Assembly (NCBI GenBank): GCA_028339975.1
Contig: JAOLDG010000001.1
Location: forward strand, 136,740-200,739
Source of the DNA: Hyphomicrobiales bacterium
GTDB taxonomy: Bacteria > Pseudomonadota > Alphaproteobacteria > MED-G09
Direction of reading: 5' to 3'
DNA length: 64,000 bases
Shown piece after piece: positions 46,766 to 55,926 of the stretch. Each line of letters opens with the position of its first letter. The stretch's first letter is position 1. The notes beneath the pieces are model-generated. The model had not been told where the DNA came from. It made no database searches and saw only the letters and a program-made list of their open reading frames with translations. The translations under genes were made by a program, and so were the position numbers.

Positions 46766-47443
46766 CTAGAATCTCCACCCATAGCCGATACTTATCGCTA
46801 GCGGATCTAGATCAACTGATGCAGTTGCTATTCCAGCAGCTCCAGCATCAATTACAGTATCAGTAGATAAGGTATATTTCTTAATATCAATATTGAAATA
46901 ATTATTTTCATTAATAACATAATCAAAACCGATATTTAGAGCAAAACCAAAGTCATCTTTATAACTTATACCTACCGCATCTCCAGGATTATCATCATAA
47001 AAGAATGTATAATTTATTCCAGCCCCAATGTATGGTAGAAATCTACTTTCACTATTAAAGTGATATTGTAAGGTAAATGTTGGTGGAAGAACCTTCACTG
47101 TTCCTAAATTTACACTACCTAGAGCAGTACCTACCGCAGCAACGTTATGCTCCGTAGTTCCCAGAATAGCTTCAATAGCAATATTATCAGTTATAAAATA
47201 TCTTATATCTAATTCTGGAACGGTATCATCATCTACTGTGGCTTCACCGCCAATAGATGTTACTGATTCAACATCAGGATCTAGATTTAATACTTTAAGT
47301 CCAATAAGCCATTTACCAGCACTTTTAAAGGCAGTATTATCTTGTGCGACCGATGCTTGCGGTAAAACTGTAATTGAAATTAAAAGGGCTAATACCAAAG
47401 TTGGAATTAGGGTTAAAAGTTTTTTAATAAGTTGTTTTTTCAT
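46766..47443 (-). CDS. ompW: OmpW family outer-membrane protein
   Basis: This 225-residue protein has a signal peptide ending near residue 33 (SVAQD) and an eight-strand barrel pattern. Family motifs include DIRYFITDNIAIEAILGTTEHNV, LPPTFTLQYHF, PYIGAGINYTFFYD and the terminal GYGWRF with C-terminal Phe. OmpW forms a narrow hydrophobic channel. A GAGAGG ribosome binding site precedes the ATG. A 127-nt leader and two palindromes lie upstream. Confidence 0.93.
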   Translation of the reverse strand: MKKQLIKKLLTLIPTLVLALLISITVLPQASVAQDNTAFKSAGKWLIGLKVLNLDPDVESVTSIGGEATVDDDTVPELDIRYFITDNIAIEAILGTTEHNVAAVGTALGSVNLGTVKVLPPTFTLQYHFNSESRFLPYIGAGINYTFFYDDNPGDAVGISYKDDFGFALNIGFDYVINENNYFNIDIKKYTLSTDTVIDAGAAGIATASVDLDPLAISIGYGWRF

Positions 47444-47827
47444 TTTTTCCTCTCTTTAGTGCTCTTAGGAAATCTAGGGTGCACAATCTGAACATCAAAT
47501 ACCCAGCTCGTTAGTGAGCCATTCATAACAATACATTTAAGTTAATAAAGAGACCTTTTTTTTGCTTATAAGCCACATTATAATACCACCTTCGCAAGGT
47601 TATGCAGGTTGGCAGGGTATTTACCCTCTCAAAATGTAATTTAACTTTTATCTTCATTTTAAAAAATTGTAAACAAAATTATATTTATGGTTGATATTTA
47701 AAGTTGTGATATAAGAATTTTTAGTAAATTTTAAAATGTTGAAAATTTTAATTGCTTATTGATATTCAACTACTTAAATACTTTTGAAAGTGATACAATA
47801 AGTCAATAATTCGTGATGTGATAAAAA
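47444..47827. other. ompW-hisC divergent intergenic region (384 bp) with two palindromes
   Basis: This is one of the two longest gene-free stretches. On the minus strand a TATAAT (47577-47582) is a good -10 for ompW. Just upstream lies the palindrome ACCTTcgcAAGGT (47588-47600), overlapping the expected -35, and then AGGGTAttTACCCT (47614-47627). They could be operators for an ompW regulator, or hairpins. Near hisC the sequence is AT-rich without a clear signal. I see no hidden coding frame. Confidence 0.5.
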
Positions 47828-48916
47828 ATGAAAAATCCTATACCAAATTCTTATTTAAACAATTTAGAACCTTATAGAGGTGGGAAAAGTAAATTATCTG
47901 GAATTGAAACAATTTTTAAATTATCGTCTAATGAAAATCCTTTTGGCCCGAGTGAGCTAGTCATCGATGCCTATAATAAGGCTATAAACGATATAACCAT
48001 TTATCCAGACCCTTTAAATGACGAACTAATCAATAAGATATCTGATTTTTATTCTATAGATTCTAAAGGAATACTTTGTGGTTGTGGTTCTGATGAGATT
48101 TTACATCTTTTGGCTAGAGCATATCTTAGTGGAAATGATGAGGCTATAGTTTCAGAAAATTGTTTTGCAGTATACCCTTTGGCAATTAAAGCATCAGGTG
48201 CAAGAGTTATTAGGGCTAAGGAGATAAATTTTAAAACACAAATCCAATCGATACTAGGGCTAATAAACAATGCAACAAAAATGATTTTTTTAGCAAATCC
48301 AAATAATCCAACTGGTACTATAATTTCATATGATGAAATTATTGAGCTACATAGTAAATTACCCAGCAATATTTTATTAGTCCTTGATGAGGCCTATGCC
48401 GAATACGTTAAGGTTGAAAGCCACAAGAATTACTTCGACCTAGTTAATAATAATAATAATGTTGTTATTACGAGAACTTTTTCAAAAGTATATGGTTTAG
48501 CTGGCCTAAGGGTTGGATGGGCCTATTGTCCAAAAGATGTTGTCGAGACCTTAAGTCGTCTTAGGATACCTTTTTCTGTTAATTCTACAGCTCAAAAAGT
48601 AGCTGTAGCAGCCTTAGATGATCAAAATCATGTAATAAATTCTGTAAGACATAATACTGATTGGTTATCAAAAATGGAGCTAGAACTGGCGGGTTTAGGG
48701 TTTAGTGTTACGCCTAGTAGTTGCAATTTTCTATTAATTGAAGCTTCTTCTAATTTAGATTTTAGCGCTGATGAAGTTTATGATTTTTTATGTTCAAAAG
48801 GAATAATAGTAAGGCAGATGCACGAATATAATCTTCCAAACTTCCTAAGAATTACTATTGGTACTGGAGAAGCAAATAAGCTTGTTATTTCTTCTCTCAA
48901 GGAGCTTATGAAATAA
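47828..48916 (+). CDS. hisC: Histidinol-phosphate aminotransferase
   Basis: This PLP aminotransferase of 362 residues has the HisC features FKLSSNENPFGPS, NPNNPTGT and the PLP-lysine segment TRTFSKVYGLAGLRVGW. It acts in histidine synthesis; in alphaproteobacteria the copy beside tyrA also serves aromatic amino acid transamination. The tyrA ATG follows its stop with no gap, so they are one operon, supporting a role in tyrosine and phenylalanine synthesis too. Confidence 0.93.
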   Translation: MKNPIPNSYLNNLEPYRGGKSKLSGIETIFKLSSNENPFGPSELVIDAYNKAINDITIYPDPLNDELINKISDFYSIDSKGILCGCGSDEILHLLARAYLSGNDEAIVSENCFAVYPLAIKASGARVIRAKEINFKTQIQSILGLINNATKMIFLANPNNPTGTIISYDEIIELHSKLPSNILLVLDEAYAEYVKVESHKNYFDLVNNNNNVVITRTFSKVYGLAGLRVGWAYCPKDVVETLSRLRIPFSVNSTAQKVAVAALDDQNHVINSVRHNTDWLSKMELELAGLGFSVTPSSCNFLLIEASSNLDFSADEVYDFLCSKGIIVRQMHEYNLPNFLRITIGTGEANKLVISSLKELMK

Positions 48917-49837
48917 ATGAATAATGTTTTTAACAAAGTTTGCATCATAGGGCTTGGCCTTATTGGTGGATCCATTGGGCTATCTTTGAAGCGATTAAAT
49001 TCTTCTAGCCAAGTCGTTGGCTATGCAAAAACAAAATCGACCTTAAAAAGGGCTATAGAAAGAGGATTAGTCGACAAAGTTGAAGAAAATCTTATAAATG
49101 CAGTAAATGACGCTGATTTTGTTATTCTGGCAACACCATTATCGATGTTTAAGTCTATAATAGGTGAAATAAGTCCTTTTTTAAAAGAGGGCTGTATTAT
49201 TAGCGATACAGGATCAGCAAAACTAAGCGTTATAAAAGAATTAAAGAATATCATACCTGGAAATATAGAATTTGTTCCTGGGCATCCAATTGCAGGAACT
49301 GAGGAGTCTGGTCCAGATTCCGGATTTGCTGAACTGTTTGATAATCGGTGGTGTATTTTAACGCCAACCGAAGATAATACGAGCAATGCAATCCATCTTG
49401 TGAAGAAATTTTGGGAATCTCTTGGATCAAAAGTTGAAATAATGGAACCATCTCACCATGATAAAGTTCTCGCAATAACAAGTCATATTCCTCATTTGAT
49501 TGCTTTTAATATTGTTGGGACAGCAAATAATCTTGCTAATGTCACAGAAAAAGAAGTGGTAAAATATTCTGCAGGTGGATTTAGAGATTTTACTAGAATA
49601 GCCGCTTCAGACCCCAAAATGTGGAGCGATATTTTCACTTATAATAGTGACGCTGTTTTAGAAATGTTAGAATTATTTTCCAATGATTTAGCTAAGCTAA
49701 AAGATGCTGTTAGAAAAAAGGATTCTGATTTGTTATTTTCTAACTTTGAAAAAACAAGGGCAGTAAGAAAAAATATTATTGATGCAGGACAGGAAGATAA
49801 TAGCATTGATTTTGGAAGAAAAAAATCTGAAGATTAA
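48917..49837 (+). CDS. tyrA: Prephenate/arogenate (cyclohexadienyl) dehydrogenase
   Basis: This 306-residue NAD(P)-dependent enzyme makes the tyrosine precursor from prephenate or arogenate. It has the Rossmann motif GLGLIGGSIGLSL, the substrate-binding GHPIAGTEESGPD and HHDKVLAITSHIPHLIAF. No chorismate mutase or ACT domain is fused, so it is the minimal TyrC-like form. It starts at the base after the hisC stop. Confidence 0.93.
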   Translation: MNNVFNKVCIIGLGLIGGSIGLSLKRLNSSSQVVGYAKTKSTLKRAIERGLVDKVEENLINAVNDADFVILATPLSMFKSIIGEISPFLKEGCIISDTGSAKLSVIKELKNIIPGNIEFVPGHPIAGTEESGPDSGFAELFDNRWCILTPTEDNTSNAIHLVKKFWESLGSKVEIMEPSHHDKVLAITSHIPHLIAFNIVGTANNLANVTEKEVVKYSAGGFRDFTRIAASDPKMWSDIFTYNSDAVLEMLELFSNDLAKLKDAVRKKDSDLLFSNFEKTRAVRKNIIDAGQEDNSIDFGRKKSED

Positions 49838-49847
49838 AATCTTATCT

Positions 49848-50570
49848 TTAAATATTTTCTTTTATTAATAAATTAGTTTCACCTTCTATGATGTTTTCTA
49901 ACTTTTTTTCAAAATCTTTCCTCATTAATCCAGGTTTTATAGGCGGTAAAAATTTAACTTTAATTTTTCCTGAATTTCTTTTAAGACCTTTTTCTTTCCA
50001 GTATAACCCAGAGTCAAGAGCGACTGGAATACATGGAATTTCTAGGAATCTGTAAAGAGCAGAAACTCCTGATTTATATTCATTTTTTTCTCCCACAGCA
50101 CTTCTCGTTCCCTCGGGAAATATAATTATTGGCCTTTCATTTTTTGAACACTCTTGTCCTTGCTTAATTAGTTTTCTCAGAGCTTTGCTATGAGCACCAC
50201 GATCTAGCCATATCATTTTTGCTTTTATTGCATGCCAGCCATAAAGTGGAATGAATATAATCATTCTCTTTAATACCATTGCCGCATCAGGAAAAAATGC
50301 TGTAAAAAAAACAGTATCCCAAATAGATTGATGCTTAGAGGCGACTATAAATGATCCACTTGGTATATTATCAGTTCCAATTACCTCCCAATCAAGACCG
50401 TTAAGATTTTTAAACAAAAAAAGCATAAGCTTCGACCATACATGAATGAGTTTTGCTGAATATCTTCTAGGAAGAAAAAGAAAAGGCAAACCAAGTGTTG
50501 CTATAGATAAAGTTAGAAGAATTAAAAAACCTGTTGTAGCGATGGAATAAATATTTTTTTTTATATTCAT
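49848..50570 (-). CDS. plsC: 1-acyl-sn-glycerol-3-phosphate acyltransferase
   Basis: This 240-residue membrane enzyme makes phosphatidic acid. The catalytic HX4D is His80/Asp85 (KHQSIWD), with the later motif FPEGTRS and IPCIPVALDSG. An N-terminal hydrophobic helix anchors it. It lies 4 nt downstream of a YdcF-like gene, a pairing often seen in alphaproteobacteria. Confidence 0.92.
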   Translation of the reverse strand: MNIKKNIYSIATTGFLILLTLSIATLGLPFLFLPRRYSAKLIHVWSKLMLFLFKNLNGLDWEVIGTDNIPSGSFIVASKHQSIWDTVFFTAFFPDAAMVLKRMIIFIPLYGWHAIKAKMIWLDRGAHSKALRKLIKQGQECSKNERPIIIFPEGTRSAVGEKNEYKSGVSALYRFLEIPCIPVALDSGLYWKEKGLKRNSGKIKVKFLPPIKPGLMRKDFEKKLENIIEGETNLLIKENI

Positions 50571-50574
50571 TAAA

Positions 50575-51180
50575 TTAAGGCCCTTTAAATAAATATTTTA
50601 TTTTTGTTAAAACAAGCTTAGCGTATTCGATAGTTACTTTCTTTGCATTTTTATAATCAAATAAATTATTATCTGAATCATTTATTACAATCCAGGGTTG
50701 AACTTCAATATCCGGCGCATTTTTTTTGAACTCAAAAAGACTCCTTGGCATATGCTCTGAAGATGTTACGAGAAGAATATCATTGTACTTATTTTGATTT
50801 AGCCATTTCATAGTTTCAATTGCGTTTGTTTTAGTGTTGTATGATTTTTTTTCATAAAAAATACAACATTCAAAAAATGATATTTTATTCACGGTATTAT
50901 TCAGATTTAATATATTTATGAGATCAGATTTTTTTACAATTGGATTTACTCCTGAGATAAATAATTTTTTACCATAATCTTTTTTTAATAACTCATACCC
51001 TTCTTTTATTCTATTCGGACCACCTGTTAGAACAACAATAACTTTATTAATATTTTGTGGAACACTATTAGAATTATTCATTATAGAAGTGAATAATAGA
51101 AAATCAGATATAAATATTAAAGAAATTATAGAAATAAATATCCATTTAATTTTTAGCGATTTAATCTTTTTTGTTTTCAT
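50575..51180 (-). CDS. YdcF family (DUF218) membrane-anchored protein
   Basis: This 201-residue protein has one N-terminal membrane helix (about residues 12-32) and a DUF218 domain: KVIVVLTGGPNRIKEGYELL, KKLFISGVN, and LLVTSSEHMPRS near the C-terminus. ElyC/SanA/YdcF relatives act in envelope homeostasis, but the reaction is unknown. It is upstream of plsC in the same unit, which suggests an envelope lipid or glycan role. Confidence 0.85.
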   Translation of the reverse strand: MKTKKIKSLKIKWIFISIISLIFISDFLLFTSIMNNSNSVPQNINKVIVVLTGGPNRIKEGYELLKKDYGKKLFISGVNPIVKKSDLINILNLNNTVNKISFFECCIFYEKKSYNTKTNAIETMKWLNQNKYNDILLVTSSEHMPRSLFEFKKNAPDIEVQPWIVINDSDNNLFDYKNAKKVTIEYAKLVLTKIKYLFKGP

Positions 51181-51287
51181 TAAATTTTTTTTCTAAGTAA
51201 ATTTTCTATTAAATTTTGTATCTTATTTATTTCACTTAGTCTAATGAAGTAGAAAATAGAGTTTTAAATTCACACTCTGAGATAATC

Positions 51288-52187
51288 ATGAAAAAAATTC
51301 TACCAAGTTTACTTCCTTATCTTCTTCTTTCCTTGTTAGTCGTTATGTGGGGTTCAGCATTTGCTGCACTTAAAGTATCATTAACTTCAATACCTCATCT
51401 ATGGGTTATGTCTCTTAGATTGATGATTGGAAGTTTAACTATAGCAATAGTTTTTCTACTTATGAAAAAAAGATTACCCATGACATTAGAATTCTGGAAG
51501 TGGAGCTTAATTATAGGAATTTTAGGTTTTTCAGTTCCATTCAGTATTATCGCCTGGGGAGCGCAATACATCCCTTCTTCATTAGTGGCTATTTTAATGG
51601 GCGCCAATCCAATTATTACCTTAATTCTTGCTTATTTTCTTTTACCTAATAGCAGTTTGTCCTTTAGGATGGCGGTAGGAGTTCTTTTAGGTTTATTAGG
51701 CATTATCCTCTTAGTTGGTTTTGGTAATTTTAGTTCTGATCTCTACCAATTTCAATTTATATATGGACAACTGGCCGTCCTGACGGGAACCTTTTCATTT
51801 GCTTTAGCCTCCATCCTGTTAAAAAACTCACCTCAAGAGCATTCCTTTGAAAGGGCTCTTGGTTCGCTAATATGTGGAAGTGCAATAGGCTTACTCTTAG
51901 CTTATTTTTTTAGTGATACATCGTTAATATTAAGCAATATATCATTCAAAAGTTTAGTAAGTATTATACTTCTTGGTATTTTTCCTACGGGAATTGCTAC
52001 TGTAATATGGTTTAAAGTTATTGCTCTTAAGGGCCCTGTTTTCCTAGCATTAGTGAATTATCTAATTCCTGTTTGGGCTTTGATTTTAGGTATTTTTTTA
52101 CTTAATGAAAAAATAAATTTTATAATTGGCTTTGGGCTTATTCTAATTACAATAGGTGTTTGGATGATTGAAAAGAGAATTAATTAA
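51288..52187 (+). CDS. DMT superfamily (EamA) permease 2
   Basis: This 299-residue transporter has ten membrane helices and two EamA repeats (VVMWGSAFAALKVSL; the second copy starts near QLAVLTGTFSFALASILLK). The substrate is unknown; many relatives export amino acids. The downstream membrane gene begins 1 nt after its stop, so they are probably co-transcribed. Confidence 0.88.
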   Translation: MKKILPSLLPYLLLSLLVVMWGSAFAALKVSLTSIPHLWVMSLRLMIGSLTIAIVFLLMKKRLPMTLEFWKWSLIIGILGFSVPFSIIAWGAQYIPSSLVAILMGANPIITLILAYFLLPNSSLSFRMAVGVLLGLLGIILLVGFGNFSSDLYQFQFIYGQLAVLTGTFSFALASILLKNSPQEHSFERALGSLICGSAIGLLLAYFFSDTSLILSNISFKSLVSIILLGIFPTGIATVIWFKVIALKGPVFLALVNYLIPVWALILGIFLLNEKINFIIGFGLILITIGVWMIEKRIN

Positions 52188-52188
52188 T

Positions 52189-52683
52189 ATGTTTTTAATA
52201 AAGAGAATTATCAGCTTAGGTATTGCATTTATTTTATCAGCAACATTTTCTTATATTTTTATAAGTTCTCACAATACTCTTTGGAATTTATTTTGGCTTA
52301 AAACGCAAAACTTTGATATCTCTTTTTTAATCATCTATTCTTCTCTCATGCACGATATTAGGGGATTCCTATCTCCAGTTATTGTTCAATGGGGAATTCC
52401 TATTAGCTTTTACACGATTATATGCGCTACCTTATTAATTGCTTTTATGATCACAGCAGTAGTGAGAATTATTCTTCCAATTAATTCAAAGCTTTCATAT
52501 GGAATTGCTGGATTTTGCAGTATCTATGTAATGAACATGTTAATAACAATGAGATATGATGGAATAACTTTAATTTCTAGTGCTCGTGAAAATTTTGGTT
52601 TGATTACTCTTTGCTTAATTGGTTTTTTGGGTGGCTTCTTTTTTGATTTCTTAATTAGTAAACTAATACGAAGAGGTAACTAA
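52189..52683 (+). CDS. Unrecognised membrane protein
   Basis: I do not recognise this 164-residue protein. It has about four hydrophobic segments (roughly residues 6-24, 70-95, 103-120 and 135-155) and a basic C-terminus (SKLIRRGN), so it is an inner-membrane protein. The loop after helix 1 contains many aromatic residues (HNTLWNLFWLKTQNF). It starts 1 nt after the DMT permease and ends directly before a periplasmic PQQ-type sugar dehydrogenase, so a supporting role for either is possible. The ATG at 52189 is chosen over an earlier codon inside the permease gene. Confidence 0.7.
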   Translation: MFLIKRIISLGIAFILSATFSYIFISSHNTLWNLFWLKTQNFDISFLIIYSSLMHDIRGFLSPVIVQWGIPISFYTIICATLLIAFMITAVVRIILPINSKLSYGIAGFCSIYVMNMLITMRYDGITLISSARENFGLITLCLIGFLGGFFFDFLISKLIRRGN

Positions 52684-53802
52684 GTGAAAAAATATATTAA
52701 CAAAATATTAATTCTTCTCCTCTTAGTTTTTGTAAGTTTTTCAGCAAATTGTGCCGAAAAAAATTATGAATTAATAACTTTAACTAACCAGCTCGATAGA
52801 CCTTGGAGTTTAGGATTTTTACCTAACGGAGATATCTTAATTTCCGAACTCACTGGTAATCTTAAAATTTATAGTAATAAAGGTATTTTATCAGAATCTC
52901 TAAGTGGTCTTCCGGAGGTTCTTGTGAAAAGTCAGGGTGGACTATCTGATATTGCAATTCATCCAAATTTTACTCAAAATAAATTAATTTTTCTTTCTTT
53001 TTCAATAAAAAGTAATCGTGGAAATACCCTTCAGGTAGTAAGGGCTAGATTAGAAAATGAATCTTTAATTGATGTGGAAGTAATTTTTACGGCAGAAGCC
53101 TTTCGATCAACTTCTGCACACTTTGGCGCTAGATTATTGTTTTTAAGGGATAATACTTTATTGATTTCTTCTGGTGATGGGTTTAATCACAGAGAGGAGG
53201 CCCAAAGTCTCGATAATCATTTTGGTAAGATAATTCGTATTAATGATGATGGATCTATTCCGTTTGATAACCCATTTGTAGGAAGGGAAGATGTATTGCC
53301 GGAAATATGGACTTACGGGCATCGTAATCAGCAGGGACTTGTTATTGATAGTGATGGTTTTGTTTATAGCCATGAGCATGGTCCTAGAGGTGGTGATGAA
53401 TTGAATGCTATCAATCCAGGTAAGAATTATGGATGGCCATCAATTACCTATGGCATTGATTACAATGGTTCTATTATTTCTCCATTTAAAAGAAAGGATG
53501 GAATGGAGCAACCGCTAAAGTATTGGGTGCCCTCGATAGCGCCATCCGATATGACATTTTATAATAAAACACTCTTTCCCGATTGGACTGGTAATTTATT
53601 TATTTCTGCTTTATCCCCAGGTGACGTAAGAAGGGTTGTATTGAACGATAATCAATTTGTTTCTGAGGAAGTAATGTTTAGTGAAATTAAATCCAGGATA
53701 CGGAGTATTAAGGTTTCACCAGATGGGGGTCTTATTTTACTAACCGATGGATTAAAAGATAAAGATAATTCTGGTAAGATGTTAAAGGTAATGCCGCGTT
53801 AA
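52684..53802 (+). CDS. PQQ-dependent aldose/sorbosone sugar dehydrogenase-like protein
   Basis: This 372-residue secreted protein has a signal peptide (cleavage near residue 23) and the six-bladed propeller of the soluble glucose/sorbosone dehydrogenase family (YliI-like). Typical motifs are LDRPWSLGFLPNGDILISEL, GGLSDIAIHPNF, FGARLLFLRDNTLLISSGDG, TYGHRNQQGL and SHEHGPRGGDELN. It should oxidise aldoses in the periplasm if PQQ is available; no PQQ synthesis gene is in the window. The start is GTG, directly following the upstream stop. Confidence 0.88.
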   Translation: MKKYINKILILLLLVFVSFSANCAEKNYELITLTNQLDRPWSLGFLPNGDILISELTGNLKIYSNKGILSESLSGLPEVLVKSQGGLSDIAIHPNFTQNKLIFLSFSIKSNRGNTLQVVRARLENESLIDVEVIFTAEAFRSTSAHFGARLLFLRDNTLLISSGDGFNHREEAQSLDNHFGKIIRINDDGSIPFDNPFVGREDVLPEIWTYGHRNQQGLVIDSDGFVYSHEHGPRGGDELNAINPGKNYGWPSITYGIDYNGSIISPFKRKDGMEQPLKYWVPSIAPSDMTFYNKTLFPDWTGNLFISALSPGDVRRVVLNDNQFVSEEVMFSEIKSRIRSIKVSPDGGLILLTDGLKDKDNSGKMLKVMPR

Positions 53803-53843
53803 TTTCTTTTTATTTATTATAGATTTTTGGTAAAGTAGAATAA

Positions 53844-54527
53844 ATGATTATTCAATGTCCATCTTGTTCAACAAATTTCTTTCTTGATGAAAGGAAATTT
53901 AACGGTTCACCAAAGAAGCTTAAATGCTCAAGATGTGCTATAACATGGACCTCGGGAGCAGATGGAAAGCCTATCGATATTCCTAAGCTTTACGAACCTG
54001 TTTCCAGCCAGGGGATTAAATCTGATAAAAAAGAATCAAAGTCAATTGATAGGAATATTAAACCGGATCATCCCCTCCCTGTTCCTTTTAATGAACCAAA
54101 AGCTGATAGATCTAATATTGCCCTCTGGATTGCTTTTATTTTAATTTTTAGTTTATTTGTTTCTATATGGAATAAAAGGGTTGTTTTTGTTGATCAGTTT
54201 CCAATTTTTTCTCCAATAATAGAATTATTTGACCCATCTATTAAGTTTAGAGGGATAGAAATTAGTAATCTTGAGAGTCGAATTGATTCTGGAGAAAATG
54301 GATCCTCACTCCTAGTAAGTGGCTCTTTAATCAATCAAGAAAAATATTTAAGAAAGGTTCCATCATTAATTATTGTCATAGAGGATGAAAGAGGGGCTAC
54401 TTTATTAAAAAAAATTATTAGATCTGAAAATGACTATTTCGATTATCAAGAAATTAAGGACTTTAAAGTTAAATTTTCAGAATACCCGCTAAATGCTTCG
54501 AATATTTTTATTGAAATATTAGATTGA
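53844..54527 (+). CDS. Zinc-ribbon (MJ0042-type) membrane protein
   Basis: This 227-residue protein has an N-terminal zinc ribbon with Cys5, Cys8, Cys28 and Cys31 (CPSC, CSRC), a charged linker, one membrane helix (about residues 92-110) and a C-terminal domain (SSLLVSGSLINQEKYLRKVPSLII) like the FxLYD/DUF3426 domain of such proteins. The function is unknown. The domain order puts the ribbon in the cytoplasm and the beta domain in the periplasm. Its stop abuts the convergent lysA stop with no gap. Confidence 0.8.
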   Translation: MIIQCPSCSTNFFLDERKFNGSPKKLKCSRCAITWTSGADGKPIDIPKLYEPVSSQGIKSDKKESKSIDRNIKPDHPLPVPFNEPKADRSNIALWIAFILIFSLFVSIWNKRVVFVDQFPIFSPIIELFDPSIKFRGIEISNLESRIDSGENGSSLLVSGSLINQEKYLRKVPSLIIVIEDERGATLLKKIIRSENDYFDYQEIKDFKVKFSEYPLNASNIFIEILD

Positions 54528-55787
54528 TTAAACCCAATCAGGAATTTTATCACGATTTATTATTTCGTCATCTTCAATTCTATTTCTGATAATTTCAAAA
54601 TTCTTATTGTTGACAAGAATTTCATTTATTGAAGCTCGAGTATTATAATTTGAAGATAGGACCGATCCATATGCTCCTACTGACTTAATCGCCATAAGGT
54701 CGTCCTCATCTATTTTTCCGAGTTTAATTTTTTTCCCAAAGAAATCACCACTTTCGCATACAGGTCCAACAATATCGTAATCTAATAAATTATTTTCTTT
54801 ATTTTCCTTTATAGGAATAATTTCATGATATGCACCATAAAGTGTTGGTCTTATGAAATCATTCATAGCTGCATCAACTATAATAAAGTTATTAGACTCA
54901 GTATTTTTGATATATAAAGTTTTAGTAATTAATACTGCAGAATTTGCAGTTAATAACCTTCCTGGTTCAATTATGATTTTGCAGCCAAGCCCCCCTAGTT
55001 TTTCTGAAAGTAACGCACCATAATCATTGACGTTAAGAGGTATTTCATTGGGATGGTATTTAACTCCCAAGCCCCCGCCTACGTCCAAAACATTAATTTG
55101 ATGACCTTTTGCCCTTAATATTTCTATTATTTCGACTAATAGATCAAAGGATTTCCTAAATGGCTCAATATCATTAATTTGACTACCAATATGAACATCA
55201 ATACCTATAATTTTTATACCAGGTAGCTTAGAGGCTAATTCATAGCTTTCGACTGCATTTTTCCAATCTATACCAAATTTATCTTGAGCTTTTCCTGTGG
55301 ATATTTTTTCATTTGCCCCGGCTGAGATATCTGGATTAATTCTAAGAGCAACCTGAGACTCTATATTTAATTTACTAGATTCATTAGATAACTTTTTTAA
55401 TTCACCTATAGATTCAACATTAAACATTAGGATATTATTTTTGATTGCAAACTCGATTTCCTCGGAGCTTTTACCAATTCCAGAAAAAACAATTTTTTGT
55501 GAGGGAATACCTGCCTTTAAAGCTCTCTTGAGCTCTCCCATTGATACGACATCAGCTCCAGATCCTAGTTTAGAGAATGTTTTTATTATGGATTGATTGG
55601 AGTTAGATTTAATAGAATAGCAAATATGGTAATCCGCTAAATTAATGGATTGATCTAGCTTACTATACTGTTCTTTGAGGTGATTATATGAATAACAATA
55701 AAAGGGTGTTTTTATTTTTTTTGCTATTTCACTTAAATTAATATCCTCAATTTTAAGTTCACCATTTTCATAATTAAAACTGCTCAT
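54528..55787 (-). CDS. lysA: Diaminopimelate decarboxylase
   Basis: This PLP enzyme makes lysine from meso-diaminopimelate. The 419-residue protein has the alanine-racemase-like barrel with Lys60 (CYSIKSNSN), GIDVHIGSQI, the phosphate-binding VDVGGGLG-type loop (LDVGGGLGVKYH), EPGRLLTANSA and the active-site CESGDFFGKK. It is the third gene of argH-lptM-lysA, the standard alphaproteobacterial order. Confidence 0.96.
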   Translation of the reverse strand: MSSFNYENGELKIEDINLSEIAKKIKTPFYCYSYNHLKEQYSKLDQSINLADYHICYSIKSNSNQSIIKTFSKLGSGADVVSMGELKRALKAGIPSQKIVFSGIGKSSEEIEFAIKNNILMFNVESIGELKKLSNESSKLNIESQVALRINPDISAGANEKISTGKAQDKFGIDWKNAVESYELASKLPGIKIIGIDVHIGSQINDIEPFRKSFDLLVEIIEILRAKGHQINVLDVGGGLGVKYHPNEIPLNVNDYGALLSEKLGGLGCKIIIEPGRLLTANSAVLITKTLYIKNTESNNFIIVDAAMNDFIRPTLYGAYHEIIPIKENKENNLLDYDIVGPVCESGDFFGKKIKLGKIDEDDLMAIKSVGAYGSVLSSNYNTRASINEILVNNKNFEIIRNRIEDDEIINRDKIPDWV

Positions 55788-55797
55788 CTATACCAAC

Positions 55798-55926
55798 CTA
55801 AGATTTCTTTTGAATATTCAAATTATAGTTAATCTCAGGCGGTGGAAGTAGGTCACCTTTTCTGCCGCAACTCGAAAAAAATATAAGCGTGATAATACTG
55901 AAAATTATTACTTTACTATTCTTCAT
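55798..55926 (-). CDS. lptM: LptM-type small lipoprotein (YifL-like)
   Basis: This 42-residue lipoprotein gene is easily missed. A hydrophobic signal segment ends in a lipobox-like FFSSC, with the lipidated Cys at residue 20, followed by GRKGDLLPPPE. That CGxKGDLxxP pattern directly after the lipobox is the mark of the YifL/LptM family, which helps assemble the LptD-LptE translocon. The location between argH and lysA is also where the family is expected. It overlaps the argH end by 11 nt in another frame. Its ribosome binding site is weak, so translational coupling to argH is likely. Confidence 0.85.
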   Translation of the reverse strand: MKNSKVIIFSIITLIFFSSCGRKGDLLPPPEINYNLNIQKKS

